This document shows positions 8,951 through 17,077 of a stretch of DNA of 32,360 nt, piece by piece. Each line of letters opens with the position of its first letter. Position 1 is the stretch's first letter. This DNA comes from Gammaproteobacteria bacterium (GTDB lineage: Bacteria; Pseudomonadota; Gammaproteobacteria; Magnimaribacterales; D2472): positions 1-32,360 of the forward strand of contig JALRBL010000055.1 in the NCBI GenBank assembly GCA_023257795.1, read 5' to 3'. The notes under the pieces were generated by a model. The model made no database searches. It was not told the origin of the DNA and was given only the letters and a program-made list of their open reading frames with translations. The position numbers and the translations under genes are program-made.

Positions 8951-9310
8951 CTAGATAGTAAAACTCTCTCCACAGCCGCAGACAGCTTTAGCATTAGGAT
9001 TTTTGAAACGGATGCCTTGGTTAATACCGTCATCAATATAATCTATCTCAGAACCTTTGATAAAGTTAAGACTTTTTTTGTCGATCACTATTTTTTTTCC
9101 TGAGAAACAATGGACAAAATCATTGTCATCAAAATCACTATCTAGTTCAAAATAATATTCATATCCTGAGCACCCTGCCTCACGGATGCCAATTCTAATG
9201 ACCAAATCGTCTTTGGAAGTCTGTAAGCTCTTTAAAAAATGCTCTTCTGCAGCCCTAGTTATAGACACTCCATTTGGGGAGTAATTTTCAATATTATTGC
9301 TTAGATTCAT
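8951..9310 (-). CDS. iscA: A-type Fe-S carrier protein IscA
   Basis: 119 residues. A-type carrier that passes clusters from IscU to target apoproteins. The three conserved cysteines are visible: AGCSGY near residue 48 and CGCGESF at the C terminus. An N-terminal extension of about 12 residues relative to E. coli IscA overlaps the last 17 bases of iscU. The ATG at 9310 is the only good start; the Shine-Dalgarno is weak, suggesting coupling to iscU translation. Confidence 0.95.
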   Translation of the reverse strand: MNLSNNIENYSPNGVSITRAAEEHFLKSLQTSKDDLVIRIGIREAGCSGYEYYFELDSDFDDNDFVHCFSGKKIVIDKKSLNFIKGSEIDYIDDGINQGIRFKNPNAKAVCGCGESFTI

Positions 9311-9698
9311 AGTCTTCGATAGCCCGTTTAATAGAGTCCTCAGCTAATACAGAACAATGAATCTTAATTGAAGGGAGCTCTAAAGCTGTTGCAATATCTT
9401 TATTTTTAATTTCTTTGGCTTCTTCAAGAGTTTTGCCAATTAACATTTCTACCAATTCGCTGGAAGAAGCTATTGCAGAACCGCAACCGTATGTCTTAAA
9501 TTTCACATCCTTAATTACATGAGTATTGCCCTTTGGCTCACATTTAATTTGCAGTTTCATTACATCTCCACAAGCTGGGGCACCAACCATGCCTGTGCCA
9601 ACATTTAACTCCTTTGGATCAAATCTGCCAACATTAAACTTTTCTGGTTCCTTGATTGTACTTTCAAACTTATCTACTACTTTTTTGCTATATGCCAT
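9294..9698 (-). CDS. iscU: Fe-S cluster scaffold IscU with altered HscA-recognition motif
   Basis: 134 residues from ATG 9698, chosen because MAYSKKVVDKFE matches the family start and GGAG lies just upstream. The reading frame extends further 5' into iscS, but that extension is not supported. IscU is the scaffold on which IscS builds [2Fe-2S] and [4Fe-4S] clusters; ligands Cys43, Cys72 and Cys115 and the Asp in ACGDVMK are present. The HscA chaperone recognition motif, LPPVK in E. coli just before the third Cys, reads LPSIK (residues 108-112, bases 9363-9377). Small insertions occur near residues 15-20 and 53-60. Confidence 0.97.
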   Translation of the reverse strand: MAYSKKVVDKFESTIKEPEKFNVGRFDPKELNVGTGMVGAPACGDVMKLQIKCEPKGNTHVIKDVKFKTYGCGSAIASSSELVEMLIGKTLEEAKEIKNKDIATALELPSIKIHCSVLAEDSIKRAIEDYESKQ

Positions 9699-9711
9699 TA
9701 TTTCTCTCCAA

Positions 9712-10935
9712 TTAAATACCCTGCCATTCAACAGTATCTAGATCAACACCATCCAAGTACATTTCCCACAAAGGAGATAGTTCTCGCAGCCTTGAAACGG
9801 CTTGCTCTAAAATAGAAATAGTGTAATCAATGTCTTCATCTGTAGTAAATCTTCCAATGGAAAAACGAATGGAGCTATGAGCCAATTCATCTTTACGACC
9901 AAGGGCTCTTAGGACATATGAGGGTTCGAGTGATGCAGATGTGCAGGCAGAACCAGAGGATACAGCAATGTCTTTGAGAGCCATCATAAGAGATTCGCCT
10001 TCAATATATGCAAAGCTTACATTTAGAATATTTGGAACTTTGTGAGCTAAATCTCCATTGATATAGATCTCTTCAATATGCTGAATTCCATCTAGTAATT
10101 TTTGGTGCAGTTTGGATATTCTTTCATTATCAGTTTGCATTTCTAGCTTGGCCAATCTAAATGCTTCTCCCATACCCACTATCTGATGAGTAGCCAATGT
10201 TCCAGAGCGCATACCCCTTTCATGACCGCCCCCATGAATTTGAGCTTCAAGCCTTACTCTTGGCTTACGAGAAACGAATAAAGCTCCAATGCCTTTTGGG
10301 CCATATGTTTTATGCGCAGAAAAAGACATCAAATCAACTTCTAAATTATTTAAGTCTATTTCAACCTTTCCGGTACTCTGAGCAGCATCAACATGAAAAA
10401 ATATTCCTTTTGATCGTGCAAGCGCTCCAATCGCTTTGATGTCATTGACTGTTCCAAGCTCATTATTGATATGCATGATCGAGATCAAGATGGTATCGTC
10501 TTGTATGACTTCAGCAATCTGTTGAGGTGTAATAATGCCTTGTTCATTTGGATCAAGATAAGTAACCGTAAAGCCATCTCTTTCAAGCTGTCTACAAGGA
10601 TCTAACACCGCTTTATGTTCTATCTTTGAGGTAATGATGTGTTTGCCTTTGGATTTATAGAAATTTGCTACTCCTTTAATCGCTAAGTTATCTGATTCAG
10701 TAGCCCCCGAAGTAAAAACTATTTCTCTTGGATCGCAATTAACTAGATTTGCGACATGTGCTCTAGCCTCCTCCACAGATTCCTCTGCTGACCAACCATA
10801 GGCATGCGATCGTGATGCGGGGTTACCAAAATTTCCTTCCAACGTAAGATGCTCAAAAATTTTCTGAGCTACTCTTTTATCAGCTGGAGTAGTAGATGCA
10901 TAATCAAGATAAATAGGTAGTTTGAGATTGGTCAT
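9712..10935 (-). CDS. iscS: Cysteine desulfurase IscS
   Basis: 407-residue PLP enzyme that takes sulfur from cysteine for Fe-S assembly and tRNA thiolation. The PLP lysine is Lys209 ([12 protein letters not shown]) and the persulfide-carrying cysteine is Cys331 in [14 protein letters not shown], matching the family. Length and start ([10 protein letters not shown] near residue 8) fit E. coli IscS. The start overlaps the iscR stop by 4 bases; iscU follows after 13 bases. Confidence 0.98.
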   Translation of the reverse strand: MTNLKLPIYLDYASTTPADKRVAQKIFEHLTLEGNFGNPASRSHAYGWSAEESVEEARAHVANLVNCDPREIVFTSGATESDNLAIKGVANFYKSKGKHIITSKIEHKAVLDPCRQLERDGFTVTYLDPNEQGIITPQQIAEVIQDDTILISIMHINNELGTVNDIKAIGALARSKGIFFHVDAAQSTGKVEIDLNNLEVDLMSFSAHKTYGPKGIGALFVSRKPRVRLEAQIHGGGHERGMRSGTLATHQIVGMGEAFRLAKLEMQTDNERISKLHQKLLDGIQHIEEIYINGDLAHKVPNILNVSFAYIEGESLMMALKDIAVSSGSACTSASLEPSYVLRALGRKDELAHSSIRFSIGRFTTDEDIDYTISILEQAVSRLRELSPLWEMYLDGVDLDTVEWQGI

Positions 10936-11369
10936 GAGATTTTTAATAAATTTATTTCTTGTTTTAAATTAGGTTTTATCAAATCAGTGATGTAAGTATC
11001 CTCAAGAAAAGAGTCTACAGTTTTATTAAGGTTGTCCCAAAAATTATGAGATGCACATCTCTTGCCTTGGAAACAATTTGACGCTCCAGAACAGCCTGTA
11101 GCATCAAGATTTTCTTCCACAGCTTCCATCACACTTTTAATGGTAATTTTGCTTGGACAACAAGAAAACTCGTAGCCACCATGCCTACCCCTTGTGCTTA
11201 TTAAAATTCCAGCAATTCTGAGCTTTCTGAATAATTGCTCTAAATAACTTTGTTCTATTCCTTGATTGGATGCAATATCTGGAATCGAGTGAGAGCGACC
11301 ATTTTCTCTAGCAAGGGCTAGCTCAGCTAGAGCATTAATAGCATATCTACTTTTGGTGGTAAAATTCAC
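10932..11369 (-). CDS. iscR: Fe-S sensing Rrf2-family repressor IscR
   Basis: 145 residues from a GTG start. The N-terminal winged helix ([16 protein letters not shown] onward, with the wing at [10 protein letters not shown]) is followed by cluster ligands Cys93, Cys99, Cys105 and His108 in the same spacing as E. coli IscR. In the [2Fe-2S] form IscR represses its own isc operon; the apo form regulates other targets. The GTG has no recognisable Shine-Dalgarno, and a promoter -10 element ends only 6 bases before it, so the mRNA may be leaderless. A type 1 IscR site overlaps the promoter. Confidence 0.96.
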   Translation of the reverse strand: MNFTTKSRYAINALAELALARENGRSHSIPDIASNQGIEQSYLEQLFRKLRIAGILISTRGRHGGYEFSCCPSKITIKSVMEAVEENLDATGCSGASNCFQGKRCASHNFWDNLNKTVDSFLEDTYITDLIKPNLKQEINLLKIS

Positions 11370-11375
11370 AAAGGT

Positions 11376-11403
11376 ATTATCAATACCTGAGTAATTTAGT
11401 CAA
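11376..11403 (-). promoter_or_regulatory. iscR promoter (-35 TTGACT, -10 GATAAT)
   Basis: On the minus strand TTGACT (11403-11398) is followed after 16 bases by GATAAT (11381-11376). Transcription would start about 6-8 bases further, at or next to the GTG at 11369. The -10 lies within a perfect inverted repeat GGTATT-GAT-AATACC (11387-11373), a possible second operator half or accidental symmetry. Both elements are near consensus; the start site is inferred. Confidence 0.6.
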
Positions 11404-11407
11404 GATT
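11383..11407 (-). promoter_or_regulatory. Type 1 IscR operator upstream of iscR
   Basis: Read on the minus strand, the 25 bases match the published type 1 IscR consensus (ATASYYGACTRWWWYAGTCRRSTAT, given here as two halves around RWWWY) at all but three positions. The matching halves are CTTGACT and CTCAGGTAT. The site covers the -35 element of the iscR promoter and the last codons and stop of purC. This arrangement predicts repression of isc by holo-IscR. The consensus comes from E. coli; binding in this organism is inferred. Confidence 0.75.
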
Positions 11408-12115
11408 AATTTGTATTCCCAATCTATTAGCAACCTCTTGATAAGACTCAATCACATCTCCAAGATCCTGTCTAAATCTATCTTTGTCTAATTTCTCTAA
11501 AGTATCTTTATCCCAAAGTCTACATCCATCAGGAGTAAATTCATCACCTAGAAGAATTTTATTTTCAAATTTACCAAACTCTAATTTGTAATCAACAAGG
11601 ATTAAGTTAGCCTGATCAAAGAGTTGTCTCAAAATTTGATTTACCTTAAAAGTCATGCTTTTCATAGCATCTATTTCCTCTTGATTAGCCCACTTAAAAC
11701 TTAAAATATGATTTTCATTAATTAGCGGATCTCCAAGCTGATCATTTTTTAGGAAAAATTCAAATAATGGTGGCTCCAGTATCAAACCGTCTTCCACACC
11801 CAATCTTCGACATAAGGAGCCTGTTGCTCTATTCCTGACTACACACTCAATAGGGAACATATCAAGACGTTTCACTAAGGATTCATTGTTTGAGATGGTT
11901 TTAATAAAATGAGTTTCAATGCCCTCTTCTTCAAGCTTATTCAAAATAAAAGCATTGAATTGATTATTAACTTTTCCTTTGTTGTTCAAAGCAGATATTT
12001 TTTTACCATCAAATGCTGATGCATCATCTCTGAACTCCATCAATAAAGTTTTAGCCATATCAGTTTCGTACATTGATTTGGCTTTACCTTGTGCGATTAA
12101 CTTTTGTTTTTCCAT
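11396..12115 (-). CDS. purC: Phosphoribosylaminoimidazole-succinocarboxamide (SAICAR) synthase
   Basis: 239 residues from ATG 12115; an in-frame TTG two codons earlier is less likely. Ligates aspartate to CAIR in purine synthesis. Family motifs include [10 protein letters not shown] at the N terminus, [15 protein letters not shown], and [15 protein letters not shown] with the downstream DKDRFRQ. Length equals E. coli PurC (237). No clear Shine-Dalgarno precedes the ATG, and the gene begins 12 bases after the bamC stop, so coupling is likely. The order dapA-bamC-purC is the same as in E. coli. Confidence 0.97.
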   Translation of the reverse strand: MEKQKLIAQGKAKSMYETDMAKTLLMEFRDDASAFDGKKISALNNKGKVNNQFNAFILNKLEEEGIETHFIKTISNNESLVKRLDMFPIECVVRNRATGSLCRRLGVEDGLILEPPLFEFFLKNDQLGDPLINENHILSFKWANQEEIDAMKSMTFKVNQILRQLFDQANLILVDYKLEFGKFENKILLGDEFTPDGCRLWDKDTLEKLDKDRFRQDLGDVIESYQEVANRLGIQINLD

Positions 12116-12127
12116 AGTCAAAAAAGT

Positions 12128-13123
12128 TTAGGTGAGTAGTTTATTAATTTCAGACAATAATTCTTCTGCTCCTTCTAAATCATTTTTTAAGGAGATCACA
12201 GAAACCCTGGTTTTTCCAGAGTTTTCTTTCACAAAAATTTGGAATTCTGGATCCTGAGAAAGATCCAGATTGGTGCTGCTCTCATCGTCATCAAAATTTA
12301 AAAATCCAAACCATCCTTTTTTATCATCTTCAGTTACAAAAGATACCAAAAAAAACCCTTCGTCCCTATTTCTATCATTTACGGAAACTTTAGCATCATC
12401 AATCGCTCTCGAAACTGCTGACCAAGAACGATCAAAATTTAATGACAACTCAATTATTGTTTGCTCGTTAACTGAAAGAATTTTAGATTTCTTCCTATCA
12501 TTTAAATTTTGTGCAGCAAGAGATGTGCCGGAAAAAGTTGAGACTGAATCAGCAAAATATTGAAGTAACTTTTGTAATTCAGTTTGTTGGAGCTGCAAAT
12601 AATTGTCATCAATTAATTCATTATTATTAGAATCTGTGAACATCAATGAGACCTCAGTTGAAGCTTCTTTAATTCCGTGTTCAATTGATGCAGTCAGTTG
12701 AATCCCTTCATTAAAATTCATAACAATTTTTCCACTATTGGGATTCGCTGATAAGACCTCATACTCAGAGGTTTCAAAATAAGTTTTTGCAATCGGCCAT
12801 GAAGTTGATGGCAAAGTCTCAACGTACATCCATAACAAGTCTCCTAATTTACGCAGCTGAACTTGCTTTGTTTGTCCTGAGGAAAAAATTTGACGGGGTT
12901 TTGGAACAGAGATTTCATCAAGTTCGGGTCTTGCCTCTGTATATGGATAATGGTTGTCTGTTTTTAGCTCAAGATTATCCGATGATGATGGAAGTTTGAG
13001 GTCCTCTGCTATCTCTTCGTTAAAAAAATCGTCTGCTGTTTCTGGAAAAAATCCGTCAGGCCCTGAGATATAGGAGCAACTTGAGATCAAAAAAATTATT
13101 AATAAAAAATAAATGTTATGCAT
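12128..13123 (-). CDS. bamC: Outer membrane protein assembly lipoprotein BamC
   Basis: 331-residue lipoprotein with signal peptide and lipobox LISSC near residues 12-16. The unstructured N-terminal stretch that binds BamD in E. coli has a counterpart here (acidic, Pro-rich, residues 20-75). Two helix-grip domains follow, roughly residues 85-200 and 225-331. BamC is a BAM complex subunit. Sequence conservation is low, so the call rests on lipoprotein nature, length (E. coli 344), domain layout and the dapA-bamC-purC order. It overlaps dapA by 8 bases. Confidence 0.87.
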   Translation of the reverse strand: MHNIYFLLIIFLISSCSYISGPDGFFPETADDFFNEEIAEDLKLPSSSDNLELKTDNHYPYTEARPELDEISVPKPRQIFSSGQTKQVQLRKLGDLLWMYVETLPSTSWPIAKTYFETSEYEVLSANPNSGKIVMNFNEGIQLTASIEHGIKEASTEVSLMFTDSNNNELIDDNYLQLQQTELQKLLQYFADSVSTFSGTSLAAQNLNDRKKSKILSVNEQTIIELSLNFDRSWSAVSRAIDDAKVSVNDRNRDEGFFLVSFVTEDDKKGWFGFLNFDDDESSTNLDLSQDPEFQIFVKENSGKTRVSVISLKNDLEGAEELLSEINKLLT

Positions 13124-14012
13124 GAATCAAGGAAAGACTTTCAAGTGAAGATTTTACTGCATTATGGTAGCTCTGATCCAGTTCTATGAGAGGCAATCGA
13201 ATACCTGGCTTAATGTAACCCATTTGATTTAACATCCATTTAACTGCAATTGGGTTGGATTGACAAAATAGAAGTTCGTACAAGCTTTGATACTGCATAT
13301 TAAGCTCTTTTGCCTCATCAAAATTTTTGGTCTGACAAAGTGTTGAAATTTTAGCGCAAACTTTAGGAATGACATTAGCTGCCACTGAAATAACGCCATT
13401 GAAACCTTGCTGCATTGCGTAGCAAAATGTTGGATCATCACCTGATAACAGAATAAACTCCTGACGTTTTTGACCTTTTAAAGCTACAAGATCATGAATC
13501 CTTTGAGAATCTGCTAAGGCTTCTTTAATACCAATAATTTTGGGATGTTCCATTAATTGCTCCACAGTTACTGGCAGTAGATCGCAGGCAGTTCTGCTGG
13601 GGACGTTATAGAGAATTACGTTCAAATCCGTAGCGTTTGCGATAGCAAGAAAGTGCTCTTTCAGTCCTTGCTGGGGTGGTTTGTTATAGTAAGGAGTTAC
13701 CTGTAGTGTAAATTTGCAGCCTAGACTTGCAGATTCTTTTGTTAGATCAATAGCTTCTTGAGTTGAATTGGCACCCGTGCCTGCAATGACAGGTAGTTTA
13801 TTATTTGAAAATTCTATTGTTTTCTTTATAACCTCAATGTGTTCGTAGTGATCTAAGGTAGCAGACTCACCCGTAGTTCCAACAGATACAATTGCAGCAG
13901 TTCCCTCTTGAATATGCCATTCAATAAGACTTTTTAATGACTCATAATCTATGGAACCATCAGGATGCATTGGGGTTACCAAAGCAACTATACTACCTTG
14001 AATATTTTGCAT
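13116..14012 (-). CDS. dapA: 4-hydroxy-tetrahydrodipicolinate synthase
   Basis: 298-residue TIM-barrel enzyme condensing pyruvate with aspartate semialdehyde, the first committed step to DAP and lysine. The active-site Thr pair is in VGTTGES, the catalytic Tyr and Arg lie in ILYNVPSRT, and the Schiff-base Lys is in IIGIKEA. Length matches E. coli (292). It heads the dapA-bamC-purC group and diverges from bcp across a 53-base gap that must hold both promoters. Confidence 0.97.
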   Translation of the reverse strand: MQNIQGSIVALVTPMHPDGSIDYESLKSLIEWHIQEGTAAIVSVGTTGESATLDHYEHIEVIKKTIEFSNNKLPVIAGTGANSTQEAIDLTKESASLGCKFTLQVTPYYNKPPQQGLKEHFLAIANATDLNVILYNVPSRTACDLLPVTVEQLMEHPKIIGIKEALADSQRIHDLVALKGQKRQEFILLSGDDPTFCYAMQQGFNGVISVAANVIPKVCAKISTLCQTKNFDEAKELNMQYQSLYELLFCQSNPIAVKWMLNQMGYIKPGIRLPLIELDQSYHNAVKSSLESLSLIHA

Positions 14013-14065
14013 TAGCCTTTAACATTAATAGGATATGAACTATACACCTTATTGGAGAAATTTAA

Positions 14066-14536
14066 ATGGCAAAAGATTTAACAGGAAAAAAATGTCCGGC
14101 TTTCAATGGAGAGGCAACCTCAAATAAAACGATCTCCAATAAAGCTTTGCTAGGCAAAAATTTCGTTCTTTATTTTTACCCAAAGGATAGTACGCCAGGA
14201 TGTACAACCGAAGGTCAAGATTTTAGAGATCATTACAAAGAATTCCTGAAATCAAATACAGAAATAATTGGTATTTCGAGAGATTCAATTAAGTCACATG
14301 AGAACTTCAAAGAAAAACAGTCTTTCCCTTTTGAACTCCTATCAGACCCTGATGAAAAAACATGCAATGCGTTTGATGTTATGAAAATGAAATCAATGTA
14401 TGGTCGGCAGTATATGGGTGTTGATCGCTGCACATTTTTGATAGACAAAGCAGGCAAAGTAATCAAAGAATGGCGGTCAGTAAAAGTTGCAGGGCATGTA
14501 AAAGAAGTTCTTGAGGAAGCAAAAAAGCTAAGTTAA
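14066..14536 (+). CDS. bcp: Thioredoxin-dependent peroxiredoxin, BCP/PrxQ type
   Basis: 156 residues. Reduces hydrogen peroxide and lipid hydroperoxides. The peroxidatic cysteine is Cys46 in DSTPGCTTEG. The resolving cysteine five residues later in E. coli Bcp (Cys50) is absent here (Gln at the equivalent place). Cys100 or Cys122 might serve, or it may work as a 1-Cys enzyme. GGAG lies 8 bases before the ATG. It is divergent from dapA, and its end overlaps the end of convergent perM by 9 bases. Confidence 0.95.
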   Translation: MAKDLTGKKCPAFNGEATSNKTISNKALLGKNFVLYFYPKDSTPGCTTEGQDFRDHYKEFLKSNTEIIGISRDSIKSHENFKEKQSFPFELLSDPDEKTCNAFDVMKMKSMYGRQYMGVDRCTFLIDKAGKVIKEWRSVKVAGHVKEVLEEAKKLS

Positions 14537-15583
14537 ATTTTCAGAAGGCCATGCATTGATTATGGCCTTTAAAAATGTTGCCATTGGAATAGCAAAAAAT
14601 ACTCCCCAAAATCCAAAGAGTCCTCCAAAAACAAAAACTGCCAATATGATCGTAACTGGATGCATTTTTACCGCATTTGAAAATAATAAAGGTACCAACC
14701 AATTACCATCTAAGACTTGCAGAATGATATAAAGCCCTAATAAAAGCATAAAATCATACCCGAAGCCAAATTGAAGGTATGCAACAACTGCTACAGGAAC
14801 AGTAACAGCAAAAGCACCAATGTATGGAATCAACACAGATAATCCTACAAGCACTGAAAGTAAAGCAGTATATTTAAGTCCAAAGGACCAAAATAATATT
14901 GCAGATGCCAAACCAACAATTAAAATCTCAAATGCCTTACCTCTTACGTAATTACTTAGCTGTATATCCATTTCAGCCCAAATTTTTTCAAGCATATTCT
15001 TATTGTTTGGAAGAATTGTTAAGAAGCTTTGGATTAACTCCTTCCTATCGAAAAGCATGAAATAAACCAATATGGGTAACAGAACTAACATTACAGCTAT
15101 TGAGAGTGTATTTTGAATTCCCAAAATAGAAATTCTTAAAAAATTTTGCGAGACGGCTAAAAGTTGAGTTGACAAATTATCCAAAAAAGATGCGATTTGA
15201 TCAGAGGTAACCAAATCTGGATATTGATTAGGCAGGTTTGAGATGAATACTCGAAGTTGACTAAACCACTTTGGCAACTCAGTTATTAATGACTGAATTT
15301 GCTGATATAAGATTGGAGCCAACCAAATCAGCAAGGCTAATCCAGCAAGTAAAAAAATACTAAAAGTTATAAATAAGGCAAATTTTTCATTTATTCCAAG
15401 GGTTAAAATTCGATTGTTAAGACCAATCAGCAAATAAGCAAAAATCACACTTACTATAAATGGTGACAAGGCCGAGCCAAGAACAGCGAGGATAAAAATT
15501 GCAAATAGCAACAGCAGAGCAAATCCTAGAGACTCTTCGGTAGGAAAAATCTTTCTAAGAATATTATTTATTTGTTGTAACAT
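14528..15583 (-). CDS. perM: AI-2E family (PerM-like) membrane permease
   Basis: 351 residues with about seven to eight hydrophobic helices. The layout is typical of UPF0118/AI-2E transporters: an N-terminal helix pair (residues 20-90), a soluble segment (about 95-145), then a C-terminal helix cluster with conserved stretches such as LLSVLVGLSVLIPYIGAF and GGLFGFWGVFFAIPMA. Substrate unknown; family members have been linked to autoinducer or ion transport. It lies between bcp and bepA, as perM lies beside bepA in E. coli. Confidence 0.88.
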   Translation of the reverse strand: MLQQINNILRKIFPTEESLGFALLLLFAIFILAVLGSALSPFIVSVIFAYLLIGLNNRILTLGINEKFALFITFSIFLLAGLALLIWLAPILYQQIQSLITELPKWFSQLRVFISNLPNQYPDLVTSDQIASFLDNLSTQLLAVSQNFLRISILGIQNTLSIAVMLVLLPILVYFMLFDRKELIQSFLTILPNNKNMLEKIWAEMDIQLSNYVRGKAFEILIVGLASAILFWSFGLKYTALLSVLVGLSVLIPYIGAFAVTVPVAVVAYLQFGFGYDFMLLLGLYIILQVLDGNWLVPLLFSNAVKMHPVTIILAVFVFGGLFGFWGVFFAIPMATFLKAIINAWPSENLT

Positions 15584-15652
15584 TGGTCAATCTTTGCTGT
15601 CAAAGAAATAAGATTATAAGATATCTACTGGTATCAAAACAAAAAAACTTTT

Positions 15653-17077
15653 GTGATTAAATATTCTCTCACTCTTTTAGGGTTGTTGCTTTCCCACCTA
15701 AATCTTAGCTCACAAGCAGCAACAAATCTTCCAACTCTTGGAGATAGGGTTTCTGGTGCTGTGTCGCTTGAGCAAGAAAAGCAGATTGGGGAGGCTTTTC
15801 TTAGCCAAATTTATGCACAAGCTCCATTGATAAATGACCCAATTATTCAAGAATTTACTGAATTGCTTATATATAGAATCTCTGAGACATCTGCTCTATC
15901 TGAAAAAAGTTTTAATATTGTTTTAATTGATGACAAAACTCTTAATGCCTTTGCTGCACCTGGAGGTATTATCGGTATCAATGGGGGCTTGTTTTTAAAT
16001 TCAGATGATGAAGCACAATTTGCATCGGTAATTAGCCATGAGCTTGCGCACCTCAGTCAGAGGCATTTTGCAAGAAATGTGCTAAGGGGATCTGATACTA
16101 ATATGGCTTCTGCATTGGTCATGATTTCTGCTCTTGCCCTTGCAATCATTGCAAATAACCCTACTGCATTTATAGCAGGCCCAGCTGCGCTTAACCAAGA
16201 AAACCTTAGATACAGCAGAAATCTTGAAAAAGAAGCTGATAGATTTGGTTTTAATAACTTAATCAAAGCTGGATATGATCCAAAAAGTATGGGTGAAATG
16301 TTCGAAAATATGGTGCAAATAAGAAGACTATCTGGAGATCAAATCCCGGAATTTCTTCTCACCCACCCCGTATCATCATCAAGAGTTAGTGATGCATTTA
16401 ATGCAGCAGATCAAACAGGAATTATAGGTGGTAAGAGAAATACAATAGACTTTCAATTTGTAAAAGGAAGGCTTAAGGCTGATTATTACACACCGATCAA
16501 TAACTCTTTTGCCTACTTTGAAAAGTTACTAGAGGAAGAAAGCACCAATGAGAATCTTTATGCATTAGCAAGATCATACTTTCATGCCACCAAATTTAAA
16601 GAAAGCCTAGAGGTTTTACAAAAGCTGGCTGAAAAATTTCCTAAGGATATTATGTTGCAAATTTCACATGCTGAGATTTTATTTAGCATGGGTGAATTAG
16701 GTAAAGCAAAAACTCAAATTGAAGAGGTATTGCGAATATCTCCTAAAAACTACCCAGCAACTATGCTGTTTTCAAGAATTTTAGCTGGATTGAGTGAATA
16801 TTATCTTGCAGAAGAAACATTAAGAGATTTATTAATAACAAAAAAAACTAATCCATTGATATGGCTTCAGCTTTCTGAAATTCAAAGAGCAGGAAAAAAT
16901 ATATTAGGCTATCACATGAGCTTGGGAGAATATCATCTAATTTTGGGCCAAATAGATGAGTCAATGAACCAATTTAGATTTGCGTTGAAATTAAGTGAAG
17001 AAAATTTTCAAACAATGGAATACATTCTTGAAAAAATTAAATTAATTCAAAATTATCAAAGAGAAAGATCTAGGTAG
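15653..17077 (+). CDS. bepA: Periplasmic metalloprotease/chaperone BepA
   Basis: 474 residues from a GTG start; no ATG gives a better signal peptide, and the Shine-Dalgarno is poor. A cleavable signal peptide (residues 1-23) is followed by an M48 zinc protease domain with HELAH (His129, Glu130, His133) and a third ligand Glu194 in LEKEADRFGF. A C-terminal TPR domain follows, from about residue 270 onward. BepA degrades or promotes folding of LptD and other BAM clients. It is divergent from perM (69-base gap), and its end overlaps the convergent transporter gene by 8 bases. Confidence 0.95.
   Translation: MIKYSLTLLGLLLSHLNLSSQAATNLPTLGDRVSGAVSLEQEKQIGEAFLSQIYAQAPLINDPIIQEFTELLIYRISETSALSEKSFNIVLIDDKTLNAFAAPGGIIGINGGLFLNSDDEAQFASVISHELAHLSQRHFARNVLRGSDTNMASALVMISALALAIIANNPTAFIAGPAALNQENLRYSRNLEKEADRFGFNNLIKAGYDPKSMGEMFENMVQIRRLSGDQIPEFLLTHPVSSSRVSDAFNAADQTGIIGGKRNTIDFQFVKGRLKADYYTPINNSFAYFEKLLEEESTNENLYALARSYFHATKFKESLEVLQKLAEKFPKDIMLQISHAEILFSMGELGKAKTQIEEVLRISPKNYPATMLFSRILAGLSEYYLAEETLRDLLITKKTNPLIWLQLSEIQRAGKNILGYHMSLGEYHLILGQIDESMNQFRFALKLSEENFQTMEYILEKIKLIQNYQRERSR

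Noticed and set aside
9699-9731. Longer 5' end for iscU
   Set aside because: The extra 11 codons overlap the end of iscS, are absent from the family, and lie upstream of the clear ribosome site at GGAG before ATG 9698.
12116-12121. TTG start for purC two codons before the ATG
   Set aside because: The ATG at 12115 matches the family start, and neither codon has a better ribosome site.
13229-13441. Second minus-strand frame within dapA
   Set aside because: Fully nested in dapA in another frame, with no independent evidence.
15594-15620. Possible bepA promoter TTGCTG / TATAAG
   Set aside because: Spacer is only 15 bases and the -35 is weak; not strong enough to list as a feature in such AT-rich DNA.
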